Positions 1 through 8,300 of a stretch of 35,074 bases of DNA are shown piece by piece (the stretch's first letter is position 1; each line of letters starts with the position of its first letter). The notes beneath the pieces were generated by a model. It did not search any database, had not been told where the DNA came from, and was given only the letters and a program-made list of their open reading frames with translations. The position numbers were made by a program, and so were the translations under genes. Source of the DNA: Saprospiraceae bacterium (GTDB lineage: Bacteria; Bacteroidota; Bacteroidia; Chitinophagales; Saprospiraceae); contig JAIPBL010000068.1 in assembly GCA_021739645.1 (NCBI GenBank), forward strand, positions 1-35,074, written 5' to 3'.

Positions 1-2
1 TT

Positions 3-56
3 GTTGCGCAACCCCAATTGAAGAAGATCGAGGCAGAACTGGTAGCTTTTTTTTGA
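3..56 (+). CDS. 3' end of an unidentified upstream gene (partial)
   Basis: Frame 3 is open from the window edge to a TGA at 54-56 and would encode a short, charged, helix-like tail (VAQPQLKKIEAELVAFF). Too little is visible to name a family. The frame looks protein-like and stops just before an IS110 transposase leader, so this is either an intact gene end or one cut by the insertion. The other two forward frames give no better reading. Confidence 0.4.
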   Translation, partial: VAQPQLKKIEAELVAFF

Positions 57-170
57 TTTTTCATACCATCAAATTGCAACCAGTCTGTCTTTTTTCAAAG
101 AACTTTTTGTCGGGCAGCTAAAAATTGTCCAAAGTCTAAGTTTTTGTTCACAATCCAAAAAAGCGGAAAA

Positions 171-1529
171 ATGGGACGGAAAAAGAAAGAAGCAACCATG
201 CCGATTGTCAACCCACAGGCCGCAGGCATAGACGTGGGCAGCCGCAGCCATTACGTTGCCGTTGGCCAGCGGGCAGAGGACGTCCGTGAGTTCGGGGTCT
301 ATTCCGACGACCTTGAGGCCTTGTGCAAATGGCTGAAAGCAGAAGGGGTGACGGCGGTGGCCCTGGAAAGCACGGGCACGTATTGGCAGAACCTGTTCGT
401 CATGCTGGGCGACCACGGCCTGAACCCCATCTTGGTGAGCGGGAAGTTCACGAAGAACGTGCAGGGGAAAAAGACCGACGTGCAGGATTGCCAGTACATC
501 CAAAAAATGCACACGATGGGCCTGTTGCCCAGCAGTTTCCAGCCCTCCACCGGGACGGAAAAGCTGAGGCAGTATGTCCGGCACCGCCAAAGCCTGTTGG
601 AAAGCGGGGCGGACTACATCAAAAAGGTGCAAAAAGCACTGCGCTTGATGAACATCCGGTTGGACATTGCCATCTCGGACGTGACGGGCCAGAGCGGGAA
701 AGCCATTGTCAAGGCGATAATCGAAGGCCAGACGGACCCAAGGCACCTGGCGGGCCTGGCAAATTCCAAAATACGAAAGAGCAAGGAGGAACTGGAACGT
801 GCGCTGACGGGCATTTGGAAGGAAGAATATGTTTTGGAACTGAAGCACAGTTTAGAATTGTACGAGTTCTTCCATGCCAAAGCTGGCGAGTGCGACGTGG
901 CCATAGAAGCACTTTTAGAAAAACAAATCGAGGACAACGAGCGGGAAGACGGGGTGCAGCGCCCCCATTTGGAACGCAAGGAACGCAAGAAAGAGAACAA
1001 AAACCGGCCTAAAATGGACATTGAAAAATTGGCTTTTCAACTCACGGGCGGGGTTGATTTGGCAAAGATAGACGGCGTGAGCGGCCAAACGCTGTTGACC
1101 GTCATTTCAGAGGTGGGGGCAAATGTGGACAAGTTCCAAAGTGCGAAGCAATTTGCGGCCTGGCTGCGGCTGGCGCCGAACAACAAAAAGACGGGAGGGA
1201 AGGTGATATCAAGCCACACGCCCAAGCGGAAAAACCGTCTGGCCCTGGCCCTGCAGCGTGCCGCCAACGTGATTGGGAACAACCTCAAAAAAGGTGCGCT
1301 GCACCAGTTTTTTGTGCGCATCAAGGTAAAAAAGGGCTATATGGAGGCAATCGTGGCAACTGCCCGGAAACTTGCGGTCATCATTTGGAACATGCTTTCA
1401 AAAAAACAACAATATCAGCCCACGGAGGATAAGGCGTATACCGAAAGACTCAAGGTGCAGGCCATCAAAAATATCCAACGCAAACTCAGGAGGCTCAATA
1501 TATCACCTGAAAATTTGGTTTTTAACTGA
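171..1529 (+). CDS. IS110-family transposase (DEDD, bridge-RNA type)
   Basis: About 452 residues from the ATG at 171; a TTG at 144 would add nine residues and an ATG at 198 would remove nine. The N-terminal RuvC-like DEDD domain is visible: D21 in GIDVGSRSHYVAVG, E66 in ALESTGTYW, and D103/D106 in KTDVQDCQ. A charged linker (about 250-290) leads to the C-terminal IS110-type domain with IDGVSGQTLLTVISEVG and FAAWLRLAPNN, then the serine-rich segment GGKVISSHTPKRKN, where the family's serine nucleophile is expected. IS110 enzymes move without classical inverted repeats and, in studied members, are guided by a bridge RNA from the element's non-coding end. All catalytic acids are present and no frame break is seen, so it may be active. 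Exact element ends could not be set from one copy. Confidence 0.93.
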   Translation: MGRKKKEATMPIVNPQAAGIDVGSRSHYVAVGQRAEDVREFGVYSDDLEALCKWLKAEGVTAVALESTGTYWQNLFVMLGDHGLNPILVSGKFTKNVQGKKTDVQDCQYIQKMHTMGLLPSSFQPSTGTEKLRQYVRHRQSLLESGADYIKKVQKALRLMNIRLDIAISDVTGQSGKAIVKAIIEGQTDPRHLAGLANSKIRKSKEELERALTGIWKEEYVLELKHSLELYEFFHAKAGECDVAIEALLEKQIEDNEREDGVQRPHLERKERKKENKNRPKMDIEKLAFQLTGGVDLAKIDGVSGQTLLTVISEVGANVDKFQSAKQFAAWLRLAPNNKKTGGKVISSHTPKRKNRLALALQRAANVIGNNLKKGALHQFFVRIKVKKGYMEAIVATARKLAVIIWNMLSKKQQYQPTEDKAYTERLKVQAIKNIQRKLRRLNISPENLVFN

Positions 1530-1586
1530 TTGTTTGACAATTGGTTATAAGCTGTTAGTCAGAATTAAAAAGAAAAAACTTAAACT

Positions 1587-2015
1587 ATGGAAATACTTTG
1601 GATAGTATTGAAATTCATTGTTGCCAATATTTTGTTGGTGATTGTATCGTCAACCTTAATTGGTATAATTGTTCGAGGTATATTACAACCCAGAACAAAA
1701 CCAACTCACGGAAATCACGAGGCAGAATATTATTCTATTAGCCCAACTTATGGGAAAATTCTTTCGTTGGGCTCATTTGTTTTTAGTATTTTTCTGTTGG
1801 TGATTCTCTATTATTATGGTAATATTTACTTGGTAATAGGACTAATCTCATGGATGCTTGCTAGAATTAAAGACTTGATAAGAGAAATTAAAACAGGAAT
1901 AAAAACTACGAACAAGAGCATGACCAAGGACTCATTGGATTTTATCCTTACCGCGACCAATTGGATTGGGCTAGGAGTGTTTAACTATGGCCTTTACCTT
2001 CTGTGGATTAAATAA
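1587..2015 (+). CDS. small integral membrane protein, unknown function
   Basis: 142 residues with three to four hydrophobic stretches: about 4-30 (IVLKFIVANILLVIVSSTLI), 54-72 (ILSLGSFVFSIFLLVILYYY), 76-90, and a C-terminal one near 122-140. A short polar, lysine-rich stretch (about 92-115) lies between them. No family is recognised. Codon use is much more AT-rich than in the housekeeping genes to the right, as expected for acquired DNA lying between two insertion sequences. The ATG at 1587 follows a purine-rich leader. It could be cargo of a mobile element or a host gene in an IS-targeted spot; nothing in the sequence decides this. Confidence 0.6.
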   Translation: MEILWIVLKFIVANILLVIVSSTLIGIIVRGILQPRTKPTHGNHEAEYYSISPTYGKILSLGSFVFSIFLLVILYYYGNIYLVIGLISWMLARIKDLIREIKTGIKTTNKSMTKDSLDFILTATNWIGLGVFNYGLYLLWIK

Positions 2016-2102
2016 ATTTAAAGGGTAATTGTTAACGATGCGCCAGTGTCCAATTGCTGCAAAAACTGGGTACGTCAGCAGCTATTAATGCAAAAGAATT
2101 AA

Positions 2103-2126
2103 TCGTTCTTTGACAAATAGTGTGGA
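2103..2126 (+). repeat. left terminal inverted repeat of the ISL3 element
   Basis: Exact reverse complement of 3337-3360. The transposase start codon at 2143 lies 16 bases inside it. Confidence 0.93.
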
Positions 2127-2142
2127 ATAGGTACATTGTGGG

Positions 2143-3336
2143 ATGACACATTTAGAATTCTATGAAGAACTTTTGGGTCTTCCGGGCCTTAAAATCAACG
2201 CTATCGAGCAGTTTCCCCGCAAAATAATCCTTCACTGCGAGACGCAGGTCGGTAACGGCATTTGTCCGCAATGCGGTGAGCCGACCGGTATTGTAAACCA
2301 ATATGACTCACGACGGGTCCGTGACCTTGACATCTCGGGCAAGGAAGTATGGCTGCACCTCCGTACCCGACAGTTCGTCTGCCATGTGTGCAACCGTTGT
2401 TTCAACGAATCGCCCGAGTGGATAATGCCCGGCAAGAGCTACACCAAGCGGCAGGCAAAATGGGTGTTCGAGATGTGCGCCAAACAGCCGTTCACGGAGG
2501 TCGGCGCCCTGCTCAACATGTGCCACAGGACCGTCGAGCGGCTGTTCTACGAACAGGCCGTGCAGCAGATAGACCTGCCCGCCCGCTATGCCAAGGTCAG
2601 GAAAATGGGCATCGACGAGATTGCCAACCGCAAGGGCAAGAACGATTATGTCTGTGTGCTGACCGACCTTGAGAGGGGCACCCAGTTGGATGTCCTCAAA
2701 GACCGGAAGAAGGAGACCTTACGTGCTCATTTTCAGGCACTTGGGGAAGGTTTCTGCGAACAGCTAGAGGTGGTCTCCTGTGACATTTGGCGCACCTACA
2801 TCCATGTTGCCAAGGAGTGCTTCCCCAATGCGGAGGTGGTCATAGACCGCTTCCATGTGGTGAAGGCGCTCAACGGGGTGCTGGACGATATCCGCAAGGG
2901 CCTGCGGCGGGAATTCAAGGACGCTCCCTGTTTCAAGGGCATCAAATGGAAGTTGTTCAAACGGCCCGAAAAATGTGACAGGGCCGAACTGGACCTCCTC
3001 TAGGTTGCGGTGGAAAAATCCTGGGTGCTCGGCGAGGTCTACGAAATGCGCAATGCCTTCAACTCCATGTTCGACATCTCCACCGATAAAAACCAATTGA
3101 TGGGGCAGTTGGACCACTGGTTGGCCCATGCGGCGGCCTTGGGCAACAAGCCCCTGGACCGGTTTGTAAAAACCCTCAAGAACTGGAAGTCAGAAATTGC
3201 GGCTTTTGCATCAACTGGCATTGCCAATGCTGCTACCGAGGGCCTGAACAACTACCCGAGGTACTTCAAGAGGATTTCTTTCGGTCTGCCAAATTTCGAG
3301 CATATGAGGATTCGAATACTGCTCGCTGCTTCCTAA
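2143..3336 (+). pseudogene. ISL3-family transposase interrupted by an in-frame TAG
   Basis: The frame would encode about 397 residues, normal for ISL3, but codon 287 is TAG (3001-3003); the same frame continues without shift to 3336. The N-terminal zinc ribbon (CPQCGEPTG and CHVCNRC) and a helix-turn-helix-like region (about 100-130) are followed by the DDE core: first D in MGIDEIANRKGKNDYVCVL, second D in VVSCDIWRTYIHV, and VVIDRFHVVKALN. The expected catalytic glutamate, in NAATEGLNNYPRYFKR, lies after the stop. The truncated product would therefore lack the third catalytic residue. Readthrough or a sequencing error at one base remain possible; a simple nonsense mutation is the best reading. 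Sharp terminal repeats suggest a recent arrival. Confidence 0.9.
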
Positions 3337-3360
3337 TCCACACTATTTGTCAAAGAACGA
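3337..3360 (-). repeat. right terminal inverted repeat of the ISL3 element
   Basis: Exact reverse complement of 2103-2126. It begins directly after the transposase stop codon (TAA at 3334-3336), a compact layout usual for insertion sequences. Confidence 0.93.
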
Positions 3361-3365
3361 AAAAA

Positions 3366-3899
3366 ATTAGCAATTCCTCTTTAAATACATGGTTCACTTA
3401 TGATAGAGCAGAAGGTTCATTTCCATTTAAGGTAAAATCTACACAGTTAGGTGTATTTCTGGGTGGAAAAATGAATATATGGGGCTACAGGCCCTATTGG
3501 GGTGAATCTTTTCCTTGGAACCAATTACCTGAGGCTAAGCCTGAAATGATAGAGCCACCGCTCATAAAAACCGTTTATTACCTGCCAAACAGCGTTAGCG
3601 GTGAGCGAAGGTATGTCGAAGCCTACAACCAACGTCCTGAGTATAATAGCCCCTACTATTCCATTGTCGGTGGCGTGACCGCTATTTGGCCTATTAATAA
3701 GCAAGCTTATTTGAGAGCTTCAGCATCCTATACTCAAGGATTGGGGTATATTTTTGAAACATTTGAAGTAAAAACTATGCAAAGGGATGATTTCGGAGTA
3801 TTAGTGTTTTCAAGCCCTGAAAAAGGTTTTGAATCCGATACAAGACTTTCAAATATAGCTTTAGACCTAACACTATTGGTTTATCTTGAAAAGCGATAA
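3366..3899 (+). pseudogene. 3' portion of a gene truncated at the ISL3 junction (possible outer-membrane protein)
   Basis: The frame is open from the right IS junction to the stop at 3897-3899, with no start codon at its beginning. The first internal ATG is at 3471 and would give 142 residues, but protein-like sequence (NTWFTYDRAEGSFPFKV) continues upstream of it right up to the IS. This points to a gene that lost its 5' part. Alternating hydrophobic and aromatic residues (AYLRASASYTQGLGYIF, LSNIALDLTLLVYLEKR) suggest beta-strands, perhaps the end of an outer-membrane barrel; no family is recognised. The matching 5' half is not found left of the IS: the corresponding frame there has a stop at 2086-2088. 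AT-rich like the rest of the left patch. Confidence 0.65.
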
Positions 3900-3935
3900 A
3901 TTTCCAAAAAGTGGCGTGCGCCCTATATTATCCCC

Positions 3936-5345
3936 CTACCGCAACTCCAACAACGCCACCGTCTCCACATGGTGCGTGTGCGGGAACATATCCACCGGCT
4001 GTATTTTCACCATCCGATATTTTTCGCTCAGCAGGTTTAGGTCTCGGGCTTGTGTGCTGGGGTTGCAGCTCACGTACACGATTTTCGGGGCTTCCAGTTC
4101 CAGGAACATCTTTACCACATCGGCGTGCATGCCCGCACGGGGCGGGTCGGTGATGACGAGGTCGGGCTTGCCGTGCTGCTCCGCAAACTCGGCGGTGAGG
4201 ATGTTCTTCACGTCGCCCGCATAGAAAATACAGTTCTCCGTGCCGTTCATCTTGGCGTTTTCGCCCGCATCCACAATGGCCTCCTTCACCTCCTCGATGC
4301 CCACCACCTGCTTGCAGTATTTGGCGACGTAGAGCGCTATGCTGCCCACGCCCGTGTACAGGTCATAGACGTTTTCGTTGCCCGTCAGCCCGGCGAATTC
4401 CACCACTTTGTCGTAGAGCACCTTTGCCTGCATGGAGTTGGTCTGGAAAAAAGACTTCGGGCCAATCTTGAAGCGCACATGGCCGAGCTGCTCCTCGATG
4501 TAGCCTTTCCCGTGGTAGTTCACCATTTCGAGGTCGCCGATATAGTCGTTCAGCTTGGGGTTGATGCAGTACAAAACCGTCGTGAGCTGCGGCATCCGCC
4601 GGATGACCTCATCGAGGAAGCGCTTGATTTTCTTCGGGCTGTTTGAATGAAAACTCACGATGAGCATCAGCTCGCCGAGGGTCGTCAGGCGAATCATGAT
4701 GTGGCGCATGAAGCCCTCGTTGGCCATGAGGTCGTAAAAGCTGAGGCCATGCTCATCGGCCACGGCCTTCACGGTCAAGCGGAGTTCGTTGGAGGGGTCG
4801 GCCTGTAGGTAACAGTGTTTGATGTCCACGATTTTGTCGAAAGCGCCGGGGCGGTGGAAGCCCAGCACGTTCTGGCGGTTGGAGATACCCGCATCCAGTT
4901 GCTCTTTGGGTATCCAGGTTTTATTGGAAAAAGCGTATTCCAGCTTGTTGCGGTAGTAGGTGCTTTCCTCGCAAGGCACGATTGGCAGGAACTCGCCCTC
5001 CTTCACCTTGCCAATACGGCGGATGGCATCCACGACCACTTGCTCCTTGTGGCGCACCTGCGCCTCGTAGCTCAGGTGTTGCCAGCGGCAGCCGCCGCAC
5101 AGCGTGAAATGTTCGCAAAACGGCTCCACCCGGTCGGGCGAGCGGCGGTGGTAATGGATGGCGTAGCCATCCACGTATTCCGGTTTTTTCTTCGTAACGT
5201 GCACATCCACCACGTCGCCGGGTGCCACGTGCTCACTGAAAATCACCCGGCCACTGGCGTCCCGGCCAATGCCCCGGCCCTTGTCGGCCATGCCGGTTAT
5301 CTCCACGTTTTGAACGATGATTGGTTTTTTATGCTTTCTTGCCAT
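3936..5345 (-). CDS. rlmD: 23S rRNA (uracil-5-)-methyltransferase, RlmD/RumA family
   Basis: 469 residues, full length for the family, which makes 5-methyluridine in 23S rRNA using S-adenosylmethionine. An N-terminal TRAM RNA-binding domain (about 8-66) is followed by the iron-sulfur cysteines C77, C83 and C86 (CEHFTLCGGC), with a fourth probable ligand in DIKHCYLQAD. The Rossmann methyltransferase core carries NVYDLYTGVGSIALYVAK (SAM site), ITDPPRAGMH, and the catalytic cysteine motif VYVSCNPSTQARDL. Bacteroidota often carry one or two generic RlmD-like paralogues, so whether the target is U1939 or U747 cannot be read here. The ATG at 5343-5345 gives a normal start. It is divergent from the serine hydrolase gene, with 139 bases between them. 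Confidence 0.92.
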   Translation of the reverse strand: MARKHKKPIIVQNVEITGMADKGRGIGRDASGRVIFSEHVAPGDVVDVHVTKKKPEYVDGYAIHYHRRSPDRVEPFCEHFTLCGGCRWQHLSYEAQVRHKEQVVVDAIRRIGKVKEGEFLPIVPCEESTYYRNKLEYAFSNKTWIPKEQLDAGISNRQNVLGFHRPGAFDKIVDIKHCYLQADPSNELRLTVKAVADEHGLSFYDLMANEGFMRHIMIRLTTLGELMLIVSFHSNSPKKIKRFLDEVIRRMPQLTTVLYCINPKLNDYIGDLEMVNYHGKGYIEEQLGHVRFKIGPKSFFQTNSMQAKVLYDKVVEFAGLTGNENVYDLYTGVGSIALYVAKYCKQVVGIEEVKEAIVDAGENAKMNGTENCIFYAGDVKNILTAEFAEQHGKPDLVITDPPRAGMHADVVKMFLELEAPKIVYVSCNPSTQARDLNLLSEKYRMVKIQPVDMFPHTHHVETVALLELR

Positions 5346-5484
5346 GTTTCAAAATCTAATCGCTACAAATTTCAGCATGTTTTAAAAGAAAGGACAAAGA
5401 GAATGAATTTAACCTAAAAACAAGTCATGTGGTTGTTTTCGTTTTCAATTTCCTTCGTGCGTTTTACCTTGTGGCAAAAACAAG

Positions 5485-6729
5485 ATGGACCGTATTTGTT
5501 TCACCCTGCTTCTTTTAACTGCCTTTCTTTTGCCGATAACGGCACAAAAAAACCTGCTGCACAAGCTGATGAAGGCCCGCCCCGCCGCCTTCCAAACCCT
5601 GCTCGACCACCCGGAGCAGTACGATATTCAAATCATTTACACCCAAATTGACCGGGACGAGCACAACTTCCCGCACTTCAAGCAGCACAGTTTTCAGTTA
5701 GATAAAAACCTGTACTACTATCCCGCCAGCACGGTAAAGATGCCAACGGCCTTTTTGGCATTGGAAAAACTGAACCAGTTGAAAATCATTGGTTTGGATA
5801 AAAATTCGGTGATGAAAAACGGGGCTGCCAGTCCACCTCAAACCGCCGCCGAAACGGACTCCACTGCTGAAAACGGTCTGCCCTCTTTGGCACATTACGT
5901 AAAAAAAATCTTCCTCGTCAGTGACAACGACGCCAATAACCGGTTGTACGAATTTCTCGGTCAGCAGGCGATAAACGAAAGACTTTGGGCAAAGGGTTAC
6001 GAAGACCTGCGCATCGTTCACCGCCTCGGCGTAGGCGGCTACGATGCGGAGGCCAACCGCCACACGAACCCCGTCGGTTTTTACGAAGGTGAAAAAATGC
6101 TGTACTACCAAGGCGAGGTGGACAGCCGTGCCGACAAAGATTTTAACCTTAAAAAAACACTGAGGGGCAAGGGTTTTTACGAAGGTGACTCGCTAGTGAA
6201 CCGTCCTTTTGATTTCTCTGAAAAAAACTACGTCTCGCTCCAGTGCTTCCACGATATGCTGCAAGCTGTGATGTTCCCAGAGGCCGTGCCGCCAGCCCAT
6301 CGCTTCGATTTGACGGAGGACGATTACCGCCTGCTTTACCAAGTGATGTCGGAGCGGCCACGGGAGAGCCTGTACCCAAAATATGACCACGAGGCCGACC
6401 AACACTGCAAGTTTTTCATCTACGGAGACAGAAAGGAAGACGAGCGGATGCCGCCCAACGTCCGCATTTTCAACAAAGTGGGATGGGCCTACGGCTTCCT
6501 GACGGACGTGTCGTACATCGTGGACTTTGATGCTGGCGTAGAGTTTTTTCTGGCGGCCACCATCCATGTGAACGCTGACGGTGTTTACAACGACGACAAT
6601 TACGAGTATGAGTCGGTAGGGCTTCCGTTTTTCAGCAACCTCGGCCAAGTGGTTTACGACTTTGAGAAAAAACGGAAGCGGAAGCATAAACCAGACCTGC
6701 GAAAATTCGTTGTGGAGAGCTATGATTGA
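5485..6729 (+). CDS. secreted serine hydrolase of the class A beta-lactamase / PBP-like fold
   Basis: 414 residues with a signal peptide (about 1-21, ending LPITAQ), so periplasmic. Active-site motifs of the penicillin-recognising fold are present: S82-T-V-K85 (YYPASTVKMPTAFLALEKL, nucleophile S82 and K85), a second motif S-D-N in LVSDNDANNRLYEF, and K-V-G in FNKVGWAYGFLTDVSYIVDF in place of K-T-G. This fits the Beta-lactamase2 family of Bacteroidota, many of which are uncharacterised hydrolases rather than resistance enzymes. The protein is longer than a typical class A lactamase (about 290), with extra sequence between motifs two and three (about 160-330). Its stop overlaps the next gene's start by eight bases, so the two are probably co-transcribed. 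Confidence 0.82.
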   Translation: MDRICFTLLLLTAFLLPITAQKNLLHKLMKARPAAFQTLLDHPEQYDIQIIYTQIDRDEHNFPHFKQHSFQLDKNLYYYPASTVKMPTAFLALEKLNQLKIIGLDKNSVMKNGAASPPQTAAETDSTAENGLPSLAHYVKKIFLVSDNDANNRLYEFLGQQAINERLWAKGYEDLRIVHRLGVGGYDAEANRHTNPVGFYEGEKMLYYQGEVDSRADKDFNLKKTLRGKGFYEGDSLVNRPFDFSEKNYVSLQCFHDMLQAVMFPEAVPPAHRFDLTEDDYRLLYQVMSERPRESLYPKYDHEADQHCKFFIYGDRKEDERMPPNVRIFNKVGWAYGFLTDVSYIVDFDAGVEFFLAATIHVNADGVYNDDNYEYESVGLPFFSNLGQVVYDFEKKRKRKHKPDLRKFVVESYD

Positions 6730-7345
6730 GACCATACAAAGAATCGAACAGCGGATGCAAGCGCCGCTGCCGGGGCGAACGGCTCAACTGCGGATGGCGC
6801 ATGCCACCCGACGCCATTACGTGGAGGCGCCAACTATGGCAAGGCAAGCAGGTGTACTGATGACTTTGTTCCCAAAAAACGGGGAATGGAACATCGTGCT
6901 CATCGAGCGAAACGCCAACGACCGTGACCACCACGGTGGGCAAATCAGCTTCCCCGGCGGTAAGGCCGAGCCGTCGGATGGCACCATGCTGAACACGGCG
7001 CTGCGGGAGGCAGAAGAGGAAGTCGGCATTGCGCAGCACCAAGTAAAAATACTGGGCGGGCTGACGGAGCTGTACATTCCGGTGAGCAATTTTCAGGTGC
7101 ATCCGTTCTTGGGCTACCTGGAGGCCACCCCGACTTATCGGGTGCAGGTCGAAGAGGTGAACGCCGTGCTGGAGGCGCCGCTGTCGCATTTCTCGCAACA
7201 GGGGACGAGGCAGGTCACCGATATTCCCATCAACTCACAAATCACGTTGAAGAATGTGCCTTATTTCGACCTGCATGGCCGGGTACTTTGGGGGGCTACG
7301 GCAATGATGCTCAACGAACTGCTGGAACTGCTGGCCGACAATTAG
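6722..7345 (+). CDS. NUDIX hydrolase, coenzyme A pyrophosphatase type
   Basis: 207 residues from the ATG at 6722, which overlaps the previous stop. The NUDIX box is clear: FPGGKAEPSDGTMLNTAL followed by REAEEEVGI. Upstream of it lies VLLIERNANDRDHHGGQISF-like sequence, matching the CoA-pyrophosphatase signature (UPF0035) that precedes the box in this subfamily. Such enzymes split CoA or its oxidised and acylated forms into 4'-phosphopantetheine and adenosine 3',5'-bisphosphate in the cytosol. A longer start at 6662 would lie inside the hydrolase gene and adds sequence atypical of the family, so 6722 is preferred. Coupling to a periplasmic hydrolase has no obvious functional reason. Confidence 0.9.
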   Translation: MIETIQRIEQRMQAPLPGRTAQLRMAHATRRHYVEAPTMARQAGVLMTLFPKNGEWNIVLIERNANDRDHHGGQISFPGGKAEPSDGTMLNTALREAEEEVGIAQHQVKILGGLTELYIPVSNFQVHPFLGYLEATPTYRVQVEEVNAVLEAPLSHFSQQGTRQVTDIPINSQITLKNVPYFDLHGRVLWGATAMMLNELLELLADN

Positions 7346-7475
7346 TCTATTTTTTGCGTAGAAATATCCCTGAAAACACCTGCGCACTGCTATTTTCAAT
7401 AGTTTTTGGAGAACAAGTCAATACTTTTCGCAGTTGTTAACGTCAAGAAAGCAACTGTAAATCAAATAACAAAGC

Positions 7476-7937
7476 ATGACTTATCGCAAGACTTCGGGGT
7501 TCAGATTGGATGGCATCACGGGCATTTTAATTTTAATTGGCTTTTTGGTGGCCATGTATTTTATCGTAAAATACACACTGATTGCGCTCACGGTGGTGGC
7601 TCCGCTAATGCTCATCGCCACCCTCATCATTGACCGTTCGGTCATTTTCAACTATGTAAAATGGATTGGCAGCACCCTGAAAAGCAACCCATTGTTGGGC
7701 ATTGGTGCTATTCTGTTCACGATATTTGGCTACACACTGGTGTTTCCTTTCCTGTTCGGCAAGGCGATTTTGAAAAAGAAGTTCAAGCAAGCCCGGCAGC
7801 AGTACGAGAACCAGACCCAAGGCGAGTTGGTTGATTTCGAAGAAATTGAAAGCAAGCCCAGTCGGGAAAAACCACTCGAACTACCACAATTGAAAAAACA
7901 AGCGAAGAGCGGCGAGTACGACCAGCTTTTTGAGTAA
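7476..7937 (+). CDS. conserved small membrane protein, unknown function
   Basis: 153 residues. Hydrophobic segments at about 14-35 (GILILIGFLVAMYFIVKY), 36-50 (IALTVVAPLMLIATLII) and 75-95 (LGIGAILFTIFGYTLVFPF) are followed by a charged cytoplasmic-like tail (about 98-153) rich in lysine and glutamate that ends in DQLFE. No enzymatic motif is visible. It is preceded by 130 bases without a gene and followed by the VapBC-like pair. The start at 7476 is the only ATG that keeps the first membrane segment with a short polar lead. The family is not recognised. Confidence 0.72.
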   Translation: MTYRKTSGFRLDGITGILILIGFLVAMYFIVKYTLIALTVVAPLMLIATLIIDRSVIFNYVKWIGSTLKSNPLLGIGAILFTIFGYTLVFPFLFGKAILKKKFKQARQQYENQTQGELVDFEEIESKPSREKPLELPQLKKQAKSGEYDQLFE

Positions 7938-8051
7938 AACTGGGTCATTGTTTGGAGTTTGAAGCTGGTTAGTTTGTAAATAATTGCCTTTGGTGGTAAT
8001 TTGAAAATGAAACCACTATTTTTGTTGAATCTTTTCAAAAAAACGATTTCG

Positions 8052-8300
8052 ATGAAAGTCATCACCATAAAATTCGAAAATACTGGAGAATGGCATTTCC
8101 TCCTCGAACTGCTCAAGCGGCTCAATATCCGTTTTGAATGGAAAGAAGACACCAATATCCCCAACCAAAAGAAAAATAGCCCACCTTCCGATGCTGTTTC
8201 AAAATTGTTTGGAAGTTTCTCCTCCGATAAAACAAGTGATGAACTGGTCAAGTCAATTTATGATGCAAGGGTAACCCAAACTCGTGAAATCAGCCTGTGA
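8052..8300 (+). CDS. putative antitoxin of a VapBC-type pair
   Basis: About 82 residues from the ATG at 8052; ATGs at 8001 and 8007 would extend it by a hydrophobic stretch (PLFLLNLFKKTIS) that looks untranslated. It begins MKVITIKFENTGEWHFLLEL and ends with a charged region (SDELVKSIYDARVTQTREIS). No classical DNA-binding fold (AbrB, RHH, Phd) is obvious. The call rests on size and position: its TGA overlaps the GTG start of the PIN-domain toxin in a GTGA junction, so translation is coupled. Similar short proteins commonly sit in front of PIN toxins in Bacteroidota. If it is the antitoxin, it would bind the toxin and repress the pair's promoter. Confidence 0.66.
   Translation: MKVITIKFENTGEWHFLLELLKRLNIRFEWKEDTNIPNQKKNSPPSDAVSKLFGSFSSDKTSDELVKSIYDARVTQTREISL

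Larger units (their letters stand above)
2102..3361 (+). mobile_element. ISL3-family insertion sequence with terminal inverted repeats
   Basis: The element is bounded by perfect 24-bp terminal inverted repeats at 2103-2126 and 3337-3360 (outer end TCGTTCTTTGAC). Flanking octamers at 2094-2101 (AAGAATTA) and 3362-3369 (AAAAATTA) match at 7 of 8 positions, which fits the 8-bp target duplication of ISL3 elements. One base on each side (2102 and 3361) lies between TIR and duplication, so the end may be off by a base. Inside is one transposase reading frame, broken by a stop codon. Total length about 1.26 kb. Confidence 0.9.

Noticed and set aside
2036-2113. Short frame ending LLQKLGTSAAINAKELIVL, resembling the end of a helix-turn-helix protein
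   Set aside because: It begins right after a stop with no start codon and runs into the IS terminal repeat; the resemblance is too weak to call a remnant.
3901-3935. Terminator between the truncated gene and rlmD
   Set aside because: Only a 4-bp GGCG/CGCC stem is visible, with no T-run.
5485-6729. Antibiotic-resistance beta-lactamase
   Set aside because: The fold motifs are there, but the length, the K-V-G third motif and the lack of a visible E-x-x-L-N omega-loop signature do not support a resistance enzyme call.
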